From Sipunculus nudus (Eukaryota; Annelida; Sipuncula; Golfingiida; Sipunculidae): 64,000 nt of DNA. The notes below the pieces were generated by a model that worked only from the letters and a program-made list of their open reading frames with translations, made no database searches and was not told where the DNA came from. Location: positions 5,937,900 to 6,001,899 of the forward strand of contig CM049322.1 of NCBI GenBank assembly GCA_026874595.1, written 5' to 3'. The translations under genes were made by a program, and so were the position numbers. Every line of letters starts with the position of its first letter. The first letter of the stretch is position 1. This document shows positions 49,649 to 60,889 of this stretch, piece by piece.

Positions 49649-52600
49649 CTGCGTATAAGCAAAATGAGTAATTGAATGGATTTTCTTTACTATGAATGAG
49701 CAAAATTGGAATTATCGCATGTATCGCATACGTCCTATTTTTTTAACGTTGTGATATCTTACTACAGCAGTAGGGATTTCGATTGTGCTAAGCGATGTTC
49801 AATCATATATCAAAGTTAAACACCCAGCATCATTATTAGTGAATACATGTTTCCCAAGTTTCATCATGAATGCAGGAACGACTATGTCAATCAAATTAAT
49901 TCCAATCATCTTCTTAAGAATAATGTCTCAGTTGGTGCGTGGTACTTACGTTGGCTGCATTTGCTTCCTTCATATCCAGACAGACAGTCAAAATTAGGGC
50001 AAAGGCCGTGAGTGCCTTCACAGCGACCATTTGCACATTTGCCGCTGGTTGTTGCAATTAGTGCCCCAGTGATTCGCAGCACAACCTAGATAAATGAGAT
50101 AACAGGATGAAGTTGTTACATATTTCCCCAACAGGGGGCCTACCTTTCCCAGAACTATGTAGGCTTTCCATAATCCCCAGTGAGCCAGGATAAATTGTTC
50201 ACATACAGGTCTGAGACCAAATGAGGGAAAGAAAGCTTGCCAAGTTTACTGCTTAGTTTGTAATAACACCTACATTCTAACCCCTGTTGAAAATCTTTTA
50301 ATGCTAGGCGCAAGTGGGGTAATTCGTCGGATAACATTTGTTATTCTACAGATCATCATGAAAGTTAATGTTCGGGTTGAATATTTGACAATGACAATAT
50401 TTAAAAGGAATAGTTCCTAATTTTCCCGCCCGGTACCAACTGAACATCAACTACGCTTTTTCTACCACCGTAACATCATACTTTGATCACATTTCTCTCC
50501 AGTGTAACCCTCCAGGCATACTCCTAGAAGACAGAAGCCGGTGATGACGTCACAACCTCCTCCGAGGCACTTTCCGCATGTATTATTGCAGTTTCTTCCC
50601 CACGTGTTGTTTTGACAACCTACACATAATAACACTTACAATAATAACATCATCACATCTTCTTAAACAAAAAAATGCGGGTTACCACTTTTATTTTCTT
50701 CCTTGGGAATAATGTTTACATACCCAATGGAATAAAGAAATAAAGCGCCTTTAGTTACCCTCCAAATAGTATTCTTGTAATTGTATATGTCAGTTTAATT
50801 AATGAATTATAACTAATTAGAGCTATTCAACATTTACTAGTATATAACGTGAAACTGTAAAATAAATTTTATTCTATATTTGTTCAGGCATTTATATACG
50901 ATAGAAATGTTATCGATAAATTTTAATGTTAGTAATCACAAAATAATTTCTGTTTAGTTTATCCTATGTGTCATATGCACGTGCGTGTTTGTATTTCAAT
51001 GTTGTAATCATGATATTTGCCTTGTCATGTAATCTAGCTCACCCTTATCACAATTACTGCCACTGTAACCATCTTGACAAACGCCTGAGAGACACGTGCC
51101 GTTTGTGACGTCACATGACGTTTCATTACAGTTACCGCATTCATTCACGCATTCTGGTCCCCAATTCCCAGCAGGACAGGCTGCAGTATATATACATAGG
51201 AAATGTTTTAAATCTTTCAAAACGTATCCACTTAGTTTGTCATCTAATTGTATGTACACTGTATAAAGACCATTTGAATACAATACAATATACGCTATTA
51301 ACTATCAATCCTTTTTCGCAGATAGATAACCCTTTTCTTTTGGCTTGAATCATTACGTAAAGGATATGAGTATATTAAGAAAATAATAATACAAACCTTG
51401 ATCACACTTATGTCCGAGGTATCCATCTTCACATTTGTCTCCAGGACAACGCCCGTCAACATGGTTGCATGTACCCATTACGTTACAGGAGCTGTTCGAA
51501 CATCCTGAAACCGGGCTGTACGACCCTGTCGTGTCAAATATACCATCCAGGCAATGTCCACAGGATTCAGTACAATTCTGTCCGTAGGTGCCCTGAGTGC
51601 AAGCTGAAATCAATGTGACACAGCATACAAATTCACTAAAACTGTATTCATGACTTTTCTTGGTTTATTTTTAATTCTTCCTTTGCTTTCAAAATTAGTA
51701 ATTATAACATATACATGTGATAAATGTAACCTATTTATTTTGAGGTGAATAGAGACTTTTGCTTTCTCACACATCATAATGAAACCTAGCTACAGAAAAA
51801 AATTATCAAGAATTACATGATAATAAACATTTTTAGCTGACATATTCATTGATATATGCCTTGCCCCAAATAACATAATCACTGCCATGTCACCGTCTAA
51901 TCTCTGTTACAGAAGACTTTATTTTTTTGTTTGATACATATTCATATAAATAACTGGGAAAGGAGAAGACGTCATTTTCTTTAATTATATATGGTATTAG
52001 TTTCCAGGAAAGAATATTTTTACATTTATGCCGATGCAGAGGGTTCTGTAGTTTTTCCAAGGATTCTTTTAAAGTTTGAAAAATATAGGTGTATGGTAAT
52101 AAGGCGCAAACTCGCACAGTTAACATTTTTGAACTCATCTCTCCATCAGCTAGTTCAGAAACTTTAAATAATTTTAATGCTGAAAAACAACAATGCCAAA
52201 AAATCTCTTCCTGAAAACTGAGAGACCTTATTACTGTCATATAAACTGCATCAAAACTGGGATTATATTTACTACCAGATTCATAAATAATAATCTTGAT
52301 TCGTAGAATGTTGAAAATTAACAATTAAATAAATGCAAGATGTCCGTATATTTGTAGTCCGATAAACAACCTTCTAACATTTTCAATATATCTTCGGTAG
52401 CTAAAAATCATTTCTGTGAGATATTAACAGTAATTGTTGATTGCTGGATCACATTACCTTGATATTATCATACTGTATCTAAATAAAAACAATCCAATGT
52501 GGAGCCAAAGTTTTCATGACAAAGAACATTTTGTAGATATCAGGACATAATATTCAGCCCAGACAAAGACAATTGGAGCAGGTGTTTTTTTCTGATCTTT

Positions 52601-52826
52601 ACCTTGATCACACCTGTCTCCCTGATACCCCGGTTTACATCCTCCCTCGGGACAGGACCCGTCCGTGCCGGAACAAGTACCACCAGCACACTGACCACAT
52701 TGGTCTGCACAGTCTGTTCCGTAAAACCCGTCCACACACACTTGCGTCTGTGAAATAGGAGCAAGTCTCATTCTCTTTCCTTCTCCCCCTCTCTCTCTCT
52801 CTCTGTCTCCCCCCCCTCTCTCTCAC

Positions 52827-52895
<69 letters not shown>

Positions 52896-55844
52896 GAATG
52901 TTTTGTAGAATGAACTTACTTAGTTTCTTCAGGGGTTTTATAACTACATAATTTTGTACCACATATATAGCCTAATGGTGTTCGTTGGTGTCAATTCCGG
53001 TCATGGGGTCTTTGTTTATAGTTAATCCACTGGGGTAAGAGACAGTTGTACAGTGTAATTTATCCATGTTTATCACCGGGTTCTGGTATTGCCTATGAAA
53101 TTAGTGGCTGGTGTTTGCGTGTATAGTAACTCGAGATTAATGATGGGCTTTGGTGCTAAGCTGTTCCTTGTCGATTGCTTGCTGTCAGTGTTTCAGGTTC
53201 CCTAGATGACATTTATTTGCGTCTTTTCATGACGTCAGGAGTTTATTCCTCTTTGATGAGGGTTGGCATATAATAAAGTGATTTTTCCAGAGACACAAAT
53301 TGAATCTCTTTGTTGCCGGCGGGTATGAGTTAAGCTCTTTTCGGTATTTTCCACGTGATGTAATGGCGTAAATTGCTGTCTTTTAATTCACAGAATTAAA
53401 AAAAAAATAGATGTAGTCCTTTTTCCCGTTCTTTGGTGCGATATATACGTTATTCGAGCAGAATTCGAGTGCGGCATTCAACAGATATATAACATAAGAA
53501 TATAAAATGATGTGCCGTTATGTAAGGACATACTTTACTCATCTATTCTTAAATTTGGCAAATTTTACTTTCTCATATTTCACATTTCTCTGCAAAATCG
53601 GCGATTTGAAAATATACTGCTTGTCCTATCTAATTTCAGACGTAAGATTACATATGCATGTATGGGTGTATGTATGTGTGTAGATTTGTTGTTTGATAAA
53701 GGGTAAGAGATACTGAGGTTTGAGGATGGAAGGAAATTGAAGATAACAAAGGGAGACGTGCACCAAACATTTATTTGATTTCTGACCTGCTGGCAGCTGA
53801 CAGGAATGCCTGAACACGTAAAGGAACCATCAGCCTGAGCCGTACATGTACTAAGATTGCTTAATCCATCGTCACAGCCGGCCTCGTATCTGGTTAGACT
53901 TGGTGCACTTCCTGTGTCAGGTAAAGATACAATATTCTGACAAGTCTGGCATATATAATCAAATAGAGAGTGAGATAACTTGGGTAGACAACAATATAAT
54001 GAACAACTAGCTTTCTGTGATAAAGTGAAAAATTATACTTTAGATATGTGCAAAGTTATCACTTATGAGATATTCCAGTCATTTCATAGTTTCTATAACT
54101 GTGCCAATGATATAGGTTACATTATATTTAGGTTATCTGCTATACAAACAAAATTATAAAGGTAGCAAAGCATATCTTGAAAAGGATTACAGGTAAGTAA
54201 AATATTTATTTCTAATATGAAAAATAGATGCCTAATCTTTCTTCATATACATCCTTGTGTTGCCTCACATTATAAAATATTCCTTTCCTTGAAAGTTAAT
54301 ATTTAGGTTATTTATTCCAATTGTACTTAATTGTACTTGATAAAAGTACAATGAATGAAACCCGGCAAGTGCAAATAAATAAAAATGCAAAACGGACGAG
54401 TAAGGAAAGTATTTACCTGGGTTATTAGTGTAATAATGCAAGTGATGGCGGACGTTCATGAGCTGCTTACAGGCCACCCGGCTGTTCTCAATGCTGAAGG
54501 TTTTATCACACACATACAACCATCTATATCCCTGTCTGATTTGTAGATACCCTCTGTACACAGACATTAGCTGTCTACTGGATCCGTTAGCATTTTCCTA
54601 AAATAATATGAACGTTAATAAACATTTAACACAAACAAAACGATCTACACCCCTGCCTGACCGTTTGACGCCCTCTGAAGGCAGATTTATATAGCGATGG
54701 TCTTGCTCTTCTTTATCTATTTATAGCAATACTGATGAGCCCACTTTACATAACGGAAGAGCTATTGCAGTTTATGTCACTAAATCTGTCTAATACTTAT
54801 CTTAGTCAGTAATCTTGACAACAGTAACATGACATTTAAAACAGGACCAATTACTAGTTAGTAGTTAGGAATGCAAAAACATCAAAACGTTACTTTATAA
54901 TATCGTCATGTAAACTATGGATTTCATGGACTGCTTCCGGTTTCCATCAAGTTTGCTACTACTCGCAGGTAGGTGACATTTCATGTGTTTTAGAGTCATG
55001 ACAAGTGAAGTTGAAGCTTCGAGTAGCCATGGTGCTGCAGTCTTATCAATCAGGTGACATGAGTAGAAGAACCCTCCCCTGCTTTTGGTTTTGCGTAAAA
55101 AAACCCCATAATTTGAGTCTTACTACACCAGCCTCCACACAGTAACTTTGAGATATACATCTACGTTGAAATACATGTTCATTGATTTGTGTGGATGCGG
55201 TCTGAAGACAACTTTGGGAGTATATACCTCTATGTGAGTATATGCACAGGACAACTTGATAATTTCGGAAGCTCCGCATCCAGAGTAGGTCCATGGCGTA
55301 TGGGGACAATCCCCGAGACTGGTCTCACTTCCGGTACAAGATATGTTACCTGCACATAGAATTACAAGACATTTGACATTTTGACCCATTTTATATATGT
55401 AAATGTGACGGTATTCTCATGAAGAGCTGATACCTAAAACCCACTATACACATGGGCTAATCTCTCTGACGAATGGATACATGAGTAGGTTGATTTATTT
55501 GACAGGTCGAAACAGGCAATGCTGTAGATTTTCTATTAGAAATTTTTTCTTATTAGTTTGCATGGATTGTACAAATTATTAGAGGTAATCGATGGCTTAG
55601 GTGGTAGCGTTCGGTATTGTGTAGAAGTGGAGGATATTGGAAAACCCGGATATTGTAAAGGAATTAATCTTTGTGAATCAAAGGTACGAGGTGATTTTTG
55701 GCAACTAATGGCCTGTAGAATTCGATTCCAATCTTAACAGGAAATTGTGATGTATTTAAGTTTGTCCCGCATGTTTCGTAATGGTTAAACATATTTTCAT
55801 ATGTCCCTTGCACTGAAATGTAAAGATTAAGGGAGCTAGAAGAA

Positions 55845-55897
<53 letters not shown>

Positions 55898-58492
55898 CCG
55901 TATGGTATCTCTTGAACAAACAGGAAAAAGTCCAGCATGACAGAATGCATCGTTCCATGATGGAGTCTGCGTTGACATAATGCAGTCTTCGTTGTATAGG
56001 TTGTTTGGTTCACCTGGGTTCCAACTGGTGTAAGTTGCCTGTATGAATTAAGAAGAAGCCTATTGATTCAAACATAAAGTAAAAAGGCCATCTGATGTAA
56101 GTTATATGATAGCCTGGTGTGGGAAAAAAGGTACCTGATAAAATTTACTAAAAAAAACCTGATGAAATAGAATTGATCAAGTAAAGATGCTGTTTCTGTG
56201 AGGGAATAAAATACTTGTATAGGTTAACAAAGGGAAGCAAAATAATGTCTTGTGTAATTTATCTAAATTAAATCATGTCAAACCACCCTGTGAAAACAAT
56301 TTTTGACATTTATATCTTAAAAATCCAAGGGAACCACGAAAAGCTATTACAAAAACACCTACAGGAAGCACCTACAAAGGTTTAATACTAATTTAATGTC
56401 CCTTGCTCTTATTTACAGTCCAGCCATTGATGAAACATTCTCTGACGTAGATTAAAAACATGAATAGCATTTTGCGTCAAAGTTACAAAGTGTTACCACA
56501 CTAACAATCACATGCAAGGTGTATGCATGATCGCTGTGCCTGTAAATGATGCTGAATGCTCGGTTTATTATCAATAAAATTGCAGATTTGGCGCTATTAG
56601 TAAACATTCATATTTTTTCCAATATTGTTAGTAAAAGAAATTGAATTTAAGGTAAAAATGCTTTTTAAAGATCAGTCAAATCTTAAAAATTAACTTTTCC
56701 TATTATCTACGAAATGTTTCATGGGAAGGAAATAATATTCCTCGAGTATCCCGCGAAGTAATATTGATACACGACGTATTTTGATGGATCCATCAAAATA
56801 AAGTTTACTGGGAAATAGTTCAACCATAAGCATAAAATTAAGGTGAGAATATTTTCCAACAATGGAAAGGCTATGACGATGATCAGAAGACAAACAATGG
56901 GTAGTGGACAGTCGTGGTTAGGGGCGCCGGTGTTTGTGTTTGTGTGTGTGTGTGCGATGAGGAAGTTATTATCACATACCCGTTCGTTAATATCATACTC
57001 CCAACGGCCTTCAACTCTGTGGTCGTTAACCAGCAGCCACCCATTACCCTGAATAATTGAAGATATAAAGGTGTTGGTCTCGCTGTCTGGGACCCTGGGA
57101 AGATCTCCCCAATATCCTCGGCAAACCTCTCTGGCATCTAAATAAATATGAATTAACAAAAACCGATTAAACGCATTCCTTTTTAAAGGCTTTTCTTTCT
57201 AGAACCATTTGCTTTTTACTTTATCCATCTGAATTTATTCAATTTAAAAAAAGGGAAAATACGTAAAAAATGTTTGAAAATGACTTAACTTTACTGATTC
57301 ACTGTACAGAGTTAGAATTTTATCAACAAAAACAAACCGCAAATTTCATCATTACCTTCGCTAAGGGTTATGTATATGCCAGCGTTGTTGTTTGTTTTTA
57401 ACTAAAAAATATATATTAACGGGTGTGGATGAAATGTTAAGGATAGCTCGGTAATGATACAAGGAACCAGTGACTAAATTTTTTGAATCAGCATCTGGAA
57501 CCAAAAATCTTGCAAGAAAAATGCTGCATTTCCTACGAGCCATATGGGGTATGGGTTACTTTGACGGAGGTCTGCGCCCTGTGGGCGCTTTTCCAGTTTT
57601 GATATGTTTTCCCTTCTTGAATAACAATCTTTGCCAGATAATATACTTCAACACTGAATCTACAAACCTTGCCAAGGCATTCCTTCAAGGTTGTAATGTC
57701 TCATGCACAAGTTCCCATTTGCCCTCCATGGCGACGCACAGTCTGAAATAACAAATAAACTGATGCCAACGGTGATTTAAATTCTGGATTCATCAGTTAT
57801 ATGTTTTCCATTTCCTTAGTTATGAACGACACCGGCACCTTATCAAGGAATTGGTTTGCCTCTGTTAGCCCATGCCATCTTAACAATTATTTTGTGTTTA
57901 TAAAGTGAATGACCAATATATTTCCTTTTTCTTATTCCATTCTTAAACTCTGAAAATATACACTATACTAGTACAGAATTTTAAGTCGTTGTAAATAGAA
58001 GTCACCAGAGACAAACATAGCAATATATTTATGTTATTGCTGTCCTTAGAATTTATTCCGGATTAAAATCTACGGTAAATGTTTGTAAGAAAGACCGTAA
58101 TTTAACATAACTTAGTGTACAGCATAATATATACCTGTATGATCACCAATGATACTGTTTTATATCTATATATTTATAATATATTATATGTAATGTATAT
58201 ACTACAATGATATATATGTATATATAATGATATATGTTATGATATATACGGAAGTAACTGTTGTATTCCCACCTAGAAAAGCGTCGTTATCGTGTATTAT
58301 TGGAGCAAGAGCTCCATGCTGATTCACTGTGTCCCCTGTAACGGTGCACGCCGGTCTGGTTCCCTCCTGGAGGTTAAACACCTCTTCCCCGGCAGTACAC
58401 AGATACGTCATCGTGGCGTTCGTCGTTTTGACAACACCTTGAGTCCATTCTTCAGCCTGAACCAGTCGCACATCTCCGTCTTGTAGGGCAAC
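48542..58492 (-). CDS. Receptor B: paralogue of receptor A, exon 1 not found, one frameshift
   Basis: Exons 2-15 match receptor A one for one: 58492-58273, 57137-56980, 56038-55897, 55349-55228, 54597-54417, 53911-53787, 52747-52603, 51603-51397, 51180-51043, 50619-50482, 50085-49950, 49648-49438, 48833-48769 and 48648-48542 (TAA). Exons 2-11 have exactly the same lengths as in A (220, 158, 142, 122, 181, 125, 145, 207, 138, 138). Exon 12 is 136 instead of 138 bases, which shifts the frame into a stop before the membrane helix unless the loss is an assembly error. No signal-peptide exon was recognised upstream; Penelope elements begin at about 58.74 kb. Same predicted role as A: lectin/scavenger-type surface receptor. 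Calling it an allele or decaying duplicate is open. Confidence 0.78.
49107..49148. repeat. (AT)n microsatellite in receptor B intron 13
   Basis: About 20 AT units. Confidence 0.9.
49165..49317 (+). repeat. Dispersed gtaaaacctcg repeat, copy 3
   Basis: gaagtaaaacctggcctaag, accacctgggttcaacgaac, cacattgtacgggtcccgaa, then cagcgaccacacaaaagcga. Lies between receptor B exons 13 and 14. Confidence 0.4.
49950..53911 (-). CDS. Receptor B exons 7-12: Cys-rich module and five EGF-like modules
   Basis: Exon 7 (53911-53787) matches the Cys-rich module of A. Exons 8-12 are EGF-like: TQVCVDGFYGTDCADQCG, ACTQGTYGQNCTESCGHC, ACPAGNWGPECVNECGNC, CQNNTWGRNCNNTCGKC, and CAANHWGTNCNN followed by a frame change. 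In exon 12 the expected Gln-Cys-Gly codons read CAGCGGC, two bases short. The later part (CANGRCEGTHGLCPNFDC) is intact in the shifted frame and joins exon 13 in phase. Confidence 0.82.
52783..52895. repeat. (CT)n(AT)n compound microsatellite in receptor B intron 7
   Basis: Interrupted CT tract of about 90 bases followed by about 11 AT units; ends close to EGF exon 8 (52747). Confidence 0.9.
54417..58492 (-). CDS. Receptor B exons 2-6: N-terminal domain, CTLD, SRCR halves
   Basis: Exon 2 has GDVRLVQAEEWTQGVV and GTRPAC. Exons 3-4 give the CTLD with GWLLVNDHRVEGRWEYD, GEPNN and WNDAFC. Exon 5 is the SRCR C-half (ISCTGSETSLGDCPHTPW). Exon 6 is the N-half (YLQIRQGYRWLYVCDKTFS, SRVACKQL), again in reversed order as in receptor A. 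The donor of exon 4 (GT at 55896-55895) runs straight into a (TA)n array. Intron 2 carries a copy of the dispersed repeat also found in receptor A. Confidence 0.8.
55588..55660 (+). repeat. Possible tRNA-like SINE fragment
   Basis: atggcttaggtggtagcgtt resembles a tRNA-type A box, and a degenerate ggaaaacccgga lies about 40 bases later where a B box would be. Within intron 4 of receptor B. Weak. Confidence 0.25.
55846..55896. repeat. (TA)n array abutting receptor B exon 4 donor
   Basis: About 25 TA units. On the minus strand the donor GT of exon 4 is the first dinucleotide before the array. Confidence 0.95.
57355..57600 (+). repeat. Dispersed repeat, copy 4 (receptor B intron 2)
   Basis: gctaagggttatgtatatgc, ttgtttgtttttaac, aggatagctcggtaatgata, acaaggaacc, gctgcatttcctacgagcca, gacggaggtctgcgccctgt, ttttccagt. 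All four copies point the same way. Confidence 0.6.
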
Positions 58493-58737
58493 CTTGGCAC
58501 ATAAATGCTTTTTTAGGCAACAGTGATTAAATTCAACTCTATATATTTCAAAATTTTACTTCCCATTCAATGATCACAAAGTGTTTCTACTCGGCCAGAT
58601 ACAAACGTTTAATTGCATATGTATCAATAAGTATATTAATATATATCTCTCTTTCTCACTCTCCCTCTTTTCCCACTCTCTCTATATGCATATATGTTTC
58701 CCCTTCTATCTGTACAAATAAAGAAATATATATATGT

Positions 58738-58840
58738 AAGTTCATGAAAAATGCATCAATGCATTTATGTCACTACCCGCAGGTTTCGTGCTCACTGCAC
58801 GGCACTTCTCAGGTATCTGAATGGTGTTGGTTTGTGTTTG
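58738..58840 (-). repeat. Inverted copy of the Penelope terminal repeat, ribozyme core decayed
   Basis: The reverse complement matches 59294-59405 closely (acaaaccaacacc, acgaaacctgcgggtagtga, aatgcattgatgcattttt). Here the ribozyme core reads CTGAGAA instead of CTGATGA, and stem I is GATAC/GTGAC, so it should not cleave. With the plus-strand copy it brackets the GIY-YIG relic at 58903-59302. Confidence 0.7.
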
Positions 58841-58902
58841 TTCATGTATGGGTACGCGTGCGAGATTTTTTACGGTTGGCTGGTTTTTGCTGTATGGTGC
58901 CT

Positions 58903-59302
58903 CTAAGTGTTAAGGTATTCACTTCGTTTATTAAGGAGTGGTGTTCCTTTGTACTTAATGATTTGTAGCTTTTTTTGTTTGCGAAGGTTACAGCAGTTAG
59001 TTTTTGTTGTCATAGTTGGCTTAGCGATAATAGACCATGTTATACTGTGTGAGGTGCCTTGGCGTTTGAATTTCCAAAATATATTTTGATAGTTCTGTTT
59101 CTTTATCATACTGCTCGTATCTGAAGGACTTCTTGTGGTTCGCATAGCGGCTGTTGAAAGTATTTCCTGTGTTTTCTATGTATGAGACGGTCCCGTTTTT
59201 TGTTGTTATATCAGCTTTGTAAACAGCACTTGTTATTAAGCCGTCGCCGTTTAGTGGACATACGACCCATACATGAACACACCCATACATGAACAAACAC
59301 AA
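58903..59302 (-). mobile_element. Decayed GIY-YIG endonuclease end of another Penelope-type element
   Basis: Reads VCPLNGDGLITSAVYKADIT ... FNSRYANHKKSFRYEQYDK ... ELSKYILEI, then in a second frame HSITWSIIAKPT ... NLRKQKKLQIIKYKGTPLLN. This is the Cys-Pro-Leu-Asn type GIY-YIG end common in animal Penelope elements, different from the YIGETG type next door. The key YIG is altered (YIENTG). At least one frameshift is present. It is flanked by inverted copies of one terminal sequence. Confidence 0.7.
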
Positions 59303-59316
59303 ACCAACACCGTTCA

Positions 59317-59365
59317 GTCACCTGATGAGTGCCACACAGTGCGGACGAAACCTGCGGGTAGTGAC
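59317..59365 (+). ncRNA. Hammerhead ribozyme motif in a Penelope terminal repeat
   Basis: Core gtcac-CTGATGA-gtgccacacagtgcggac-GAAA-cctgcggg-TA-gtgac. Stem I is GTCAC/GTGAC. Stem II is closed by GT..AC, CC..GG and a CA/TG near the loop. Stem III is very short (CC/GG), as known for the minimal hammerheads of Penelope elements and retrozymes (established knowledge). Predicted cleavage is after the A of TA at 59360. All invariant core bases (CUGAUGA, GAAA, UH) are present. Self-cleavage is inferred from sequence only. Confidence 0.75.
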
Positions 59366-59409
59366 ATTAATGCATTGATGCATTTTTATGAACTTATAGA
59401 AACTCTACT

Positions 59410-60840
59410 TTATGTATCGAGCACTTTGATCCTGGAATGGTCGGATTTGTTGAAATGTGAGGCCACGGGGAATCCGGGAGTGTTGTCGCGGATGGTTTCA
59501 TTGTGGTTGTTCATTCTGAGCCTGAATTTGGAGCCGGTTTCTCCTATATAATGTCTCTCCCCATTGGGGCATTTTTTACAAGTGATAAAGTAAATGACAT
59601 TTGAGGAATTGCAAGAAAAAGGACCTGGCCTGAGGGTTATGTTAGATCCTGGGGACTGAAATGTGGGTTTGGTGTTTAAAATATCGCAAATCTCACAGCG
59701 GCGGTCACCGCATTTGACGATCCCTGACGGGCTGTTATGTTTGTGTAGTTTTGAGTGCACAAGCATGCGTTTGGGGTTAAGAGGTTGTCTGTAAGCGGCA
59801 ACGGGAGGCGTGGAGGAAAGAGAATCTGTAGCGGGATTTGAATTAAAGTTATTCCAGCATTTTTGTATATTTTTGTTGATAGAGATGATGGCCGGGTGAA
59901 ATTCCTGGATCACGGGGATGCGTGAATTTATGTCTTTTTCTTTGTAACTAAGGAGGCTGTTTCGTTTAATATTTCGAACTTTTTTTTTATATTTTGTAGG
60001 ATTAACTTAAAAGGGTACCCTTTAATCATTAAATATTTGGCTAATTCAAGTGCTTTGCATTTAAAATCTGAATCATTTGAGCATATGCATCTGTAGCGCA
60101 GCATCTGTGCAAATACAATCCCTCGTTTGAGATGTTGCGGGTTGAAGCTACAATAGTAGAGATAGCTGTGACGGTAAGTTGGTTTATAATAAATGCTGGT
60201 AGTCAAATGTCCTTCAGTGATTGCAACTGACGCATCAAGGAATGGGATTTGTGTGGGTGAGGAGTCGATTGTGAATCTGATATGAGTGCTGACATTATTC
60301 GCCTGTGTAAAAAAATGTTCTAAAGATTCTGGACCGTGTTGCCAAACAACAAATATGTCATCAATGTAACGCATATACGCTAAAGGCTTTGATGGGCTGT
60401 CGGATAGCAGCTTATTTTCGAAATCCCACATAAATATATTAGCATAAGCGGGCGCCATTACGGTTCCCATTGCCGTACCCTGGGTCTGGACATAGCACTT
60501 ATCATTGAACTCGATTAAGTTATGGGTGAGAATAAACTGAAAAAGGGTTGTAGTATCGCTGATTACTTGAGGTGAATACCCATTAACTGACATGAAATTG
60601 CGACAGGCTTCTATTCCCCCAGTGTGAGGAATGTTACTATACAATCCAGTGACATCAATACTGACTAGCGAAGTGTTAGGGGATATTGTTGGTATGTCCG
60701 ACAGTTTATTGAGAAAGTCCGTGGTGTCCTTTATGTAGTTTGTTATATTCTGGAGAAGTGGCTGCAGAATTGAATCTACATGGCCAGACATGTTTTCAGT
60801 CAGGGTTCCTAGGGAGGAAGCGATGGGACGAAGATGCTTA
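59410..60840 (-). mobile_element. Penelope-like retroelement: RT and GIY-YIG endonuclease
   Basis: Reverse transcriptase reads from about 60840 down to 59928: VSIDVTGLYSNIP (motif A), GTAMGTVMAPAYANIF (motif B), MRYIDDIFVVW (catalytic YIDD) and IPFLDASVAI. After a one-base loss in the run at 59935-59939 the frame resumes with NSRIPVIQEFHPAI and leads into the GIY-YIG endonuclease (VIYFITCKKC, YIGETGSKFRLRMNNH). These two domains in this order define Penelope-like elements. The RT lacks its N-terminal part, and the endonuclease ends early at LDT. The element is 5'-truncated and inactive as it stands. Confidence 0.88.
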
Positions 60841-60889
60841 GTTGTTTTGCGATATAATATACATTTTCAGCATCTGATGTTATTAAATG

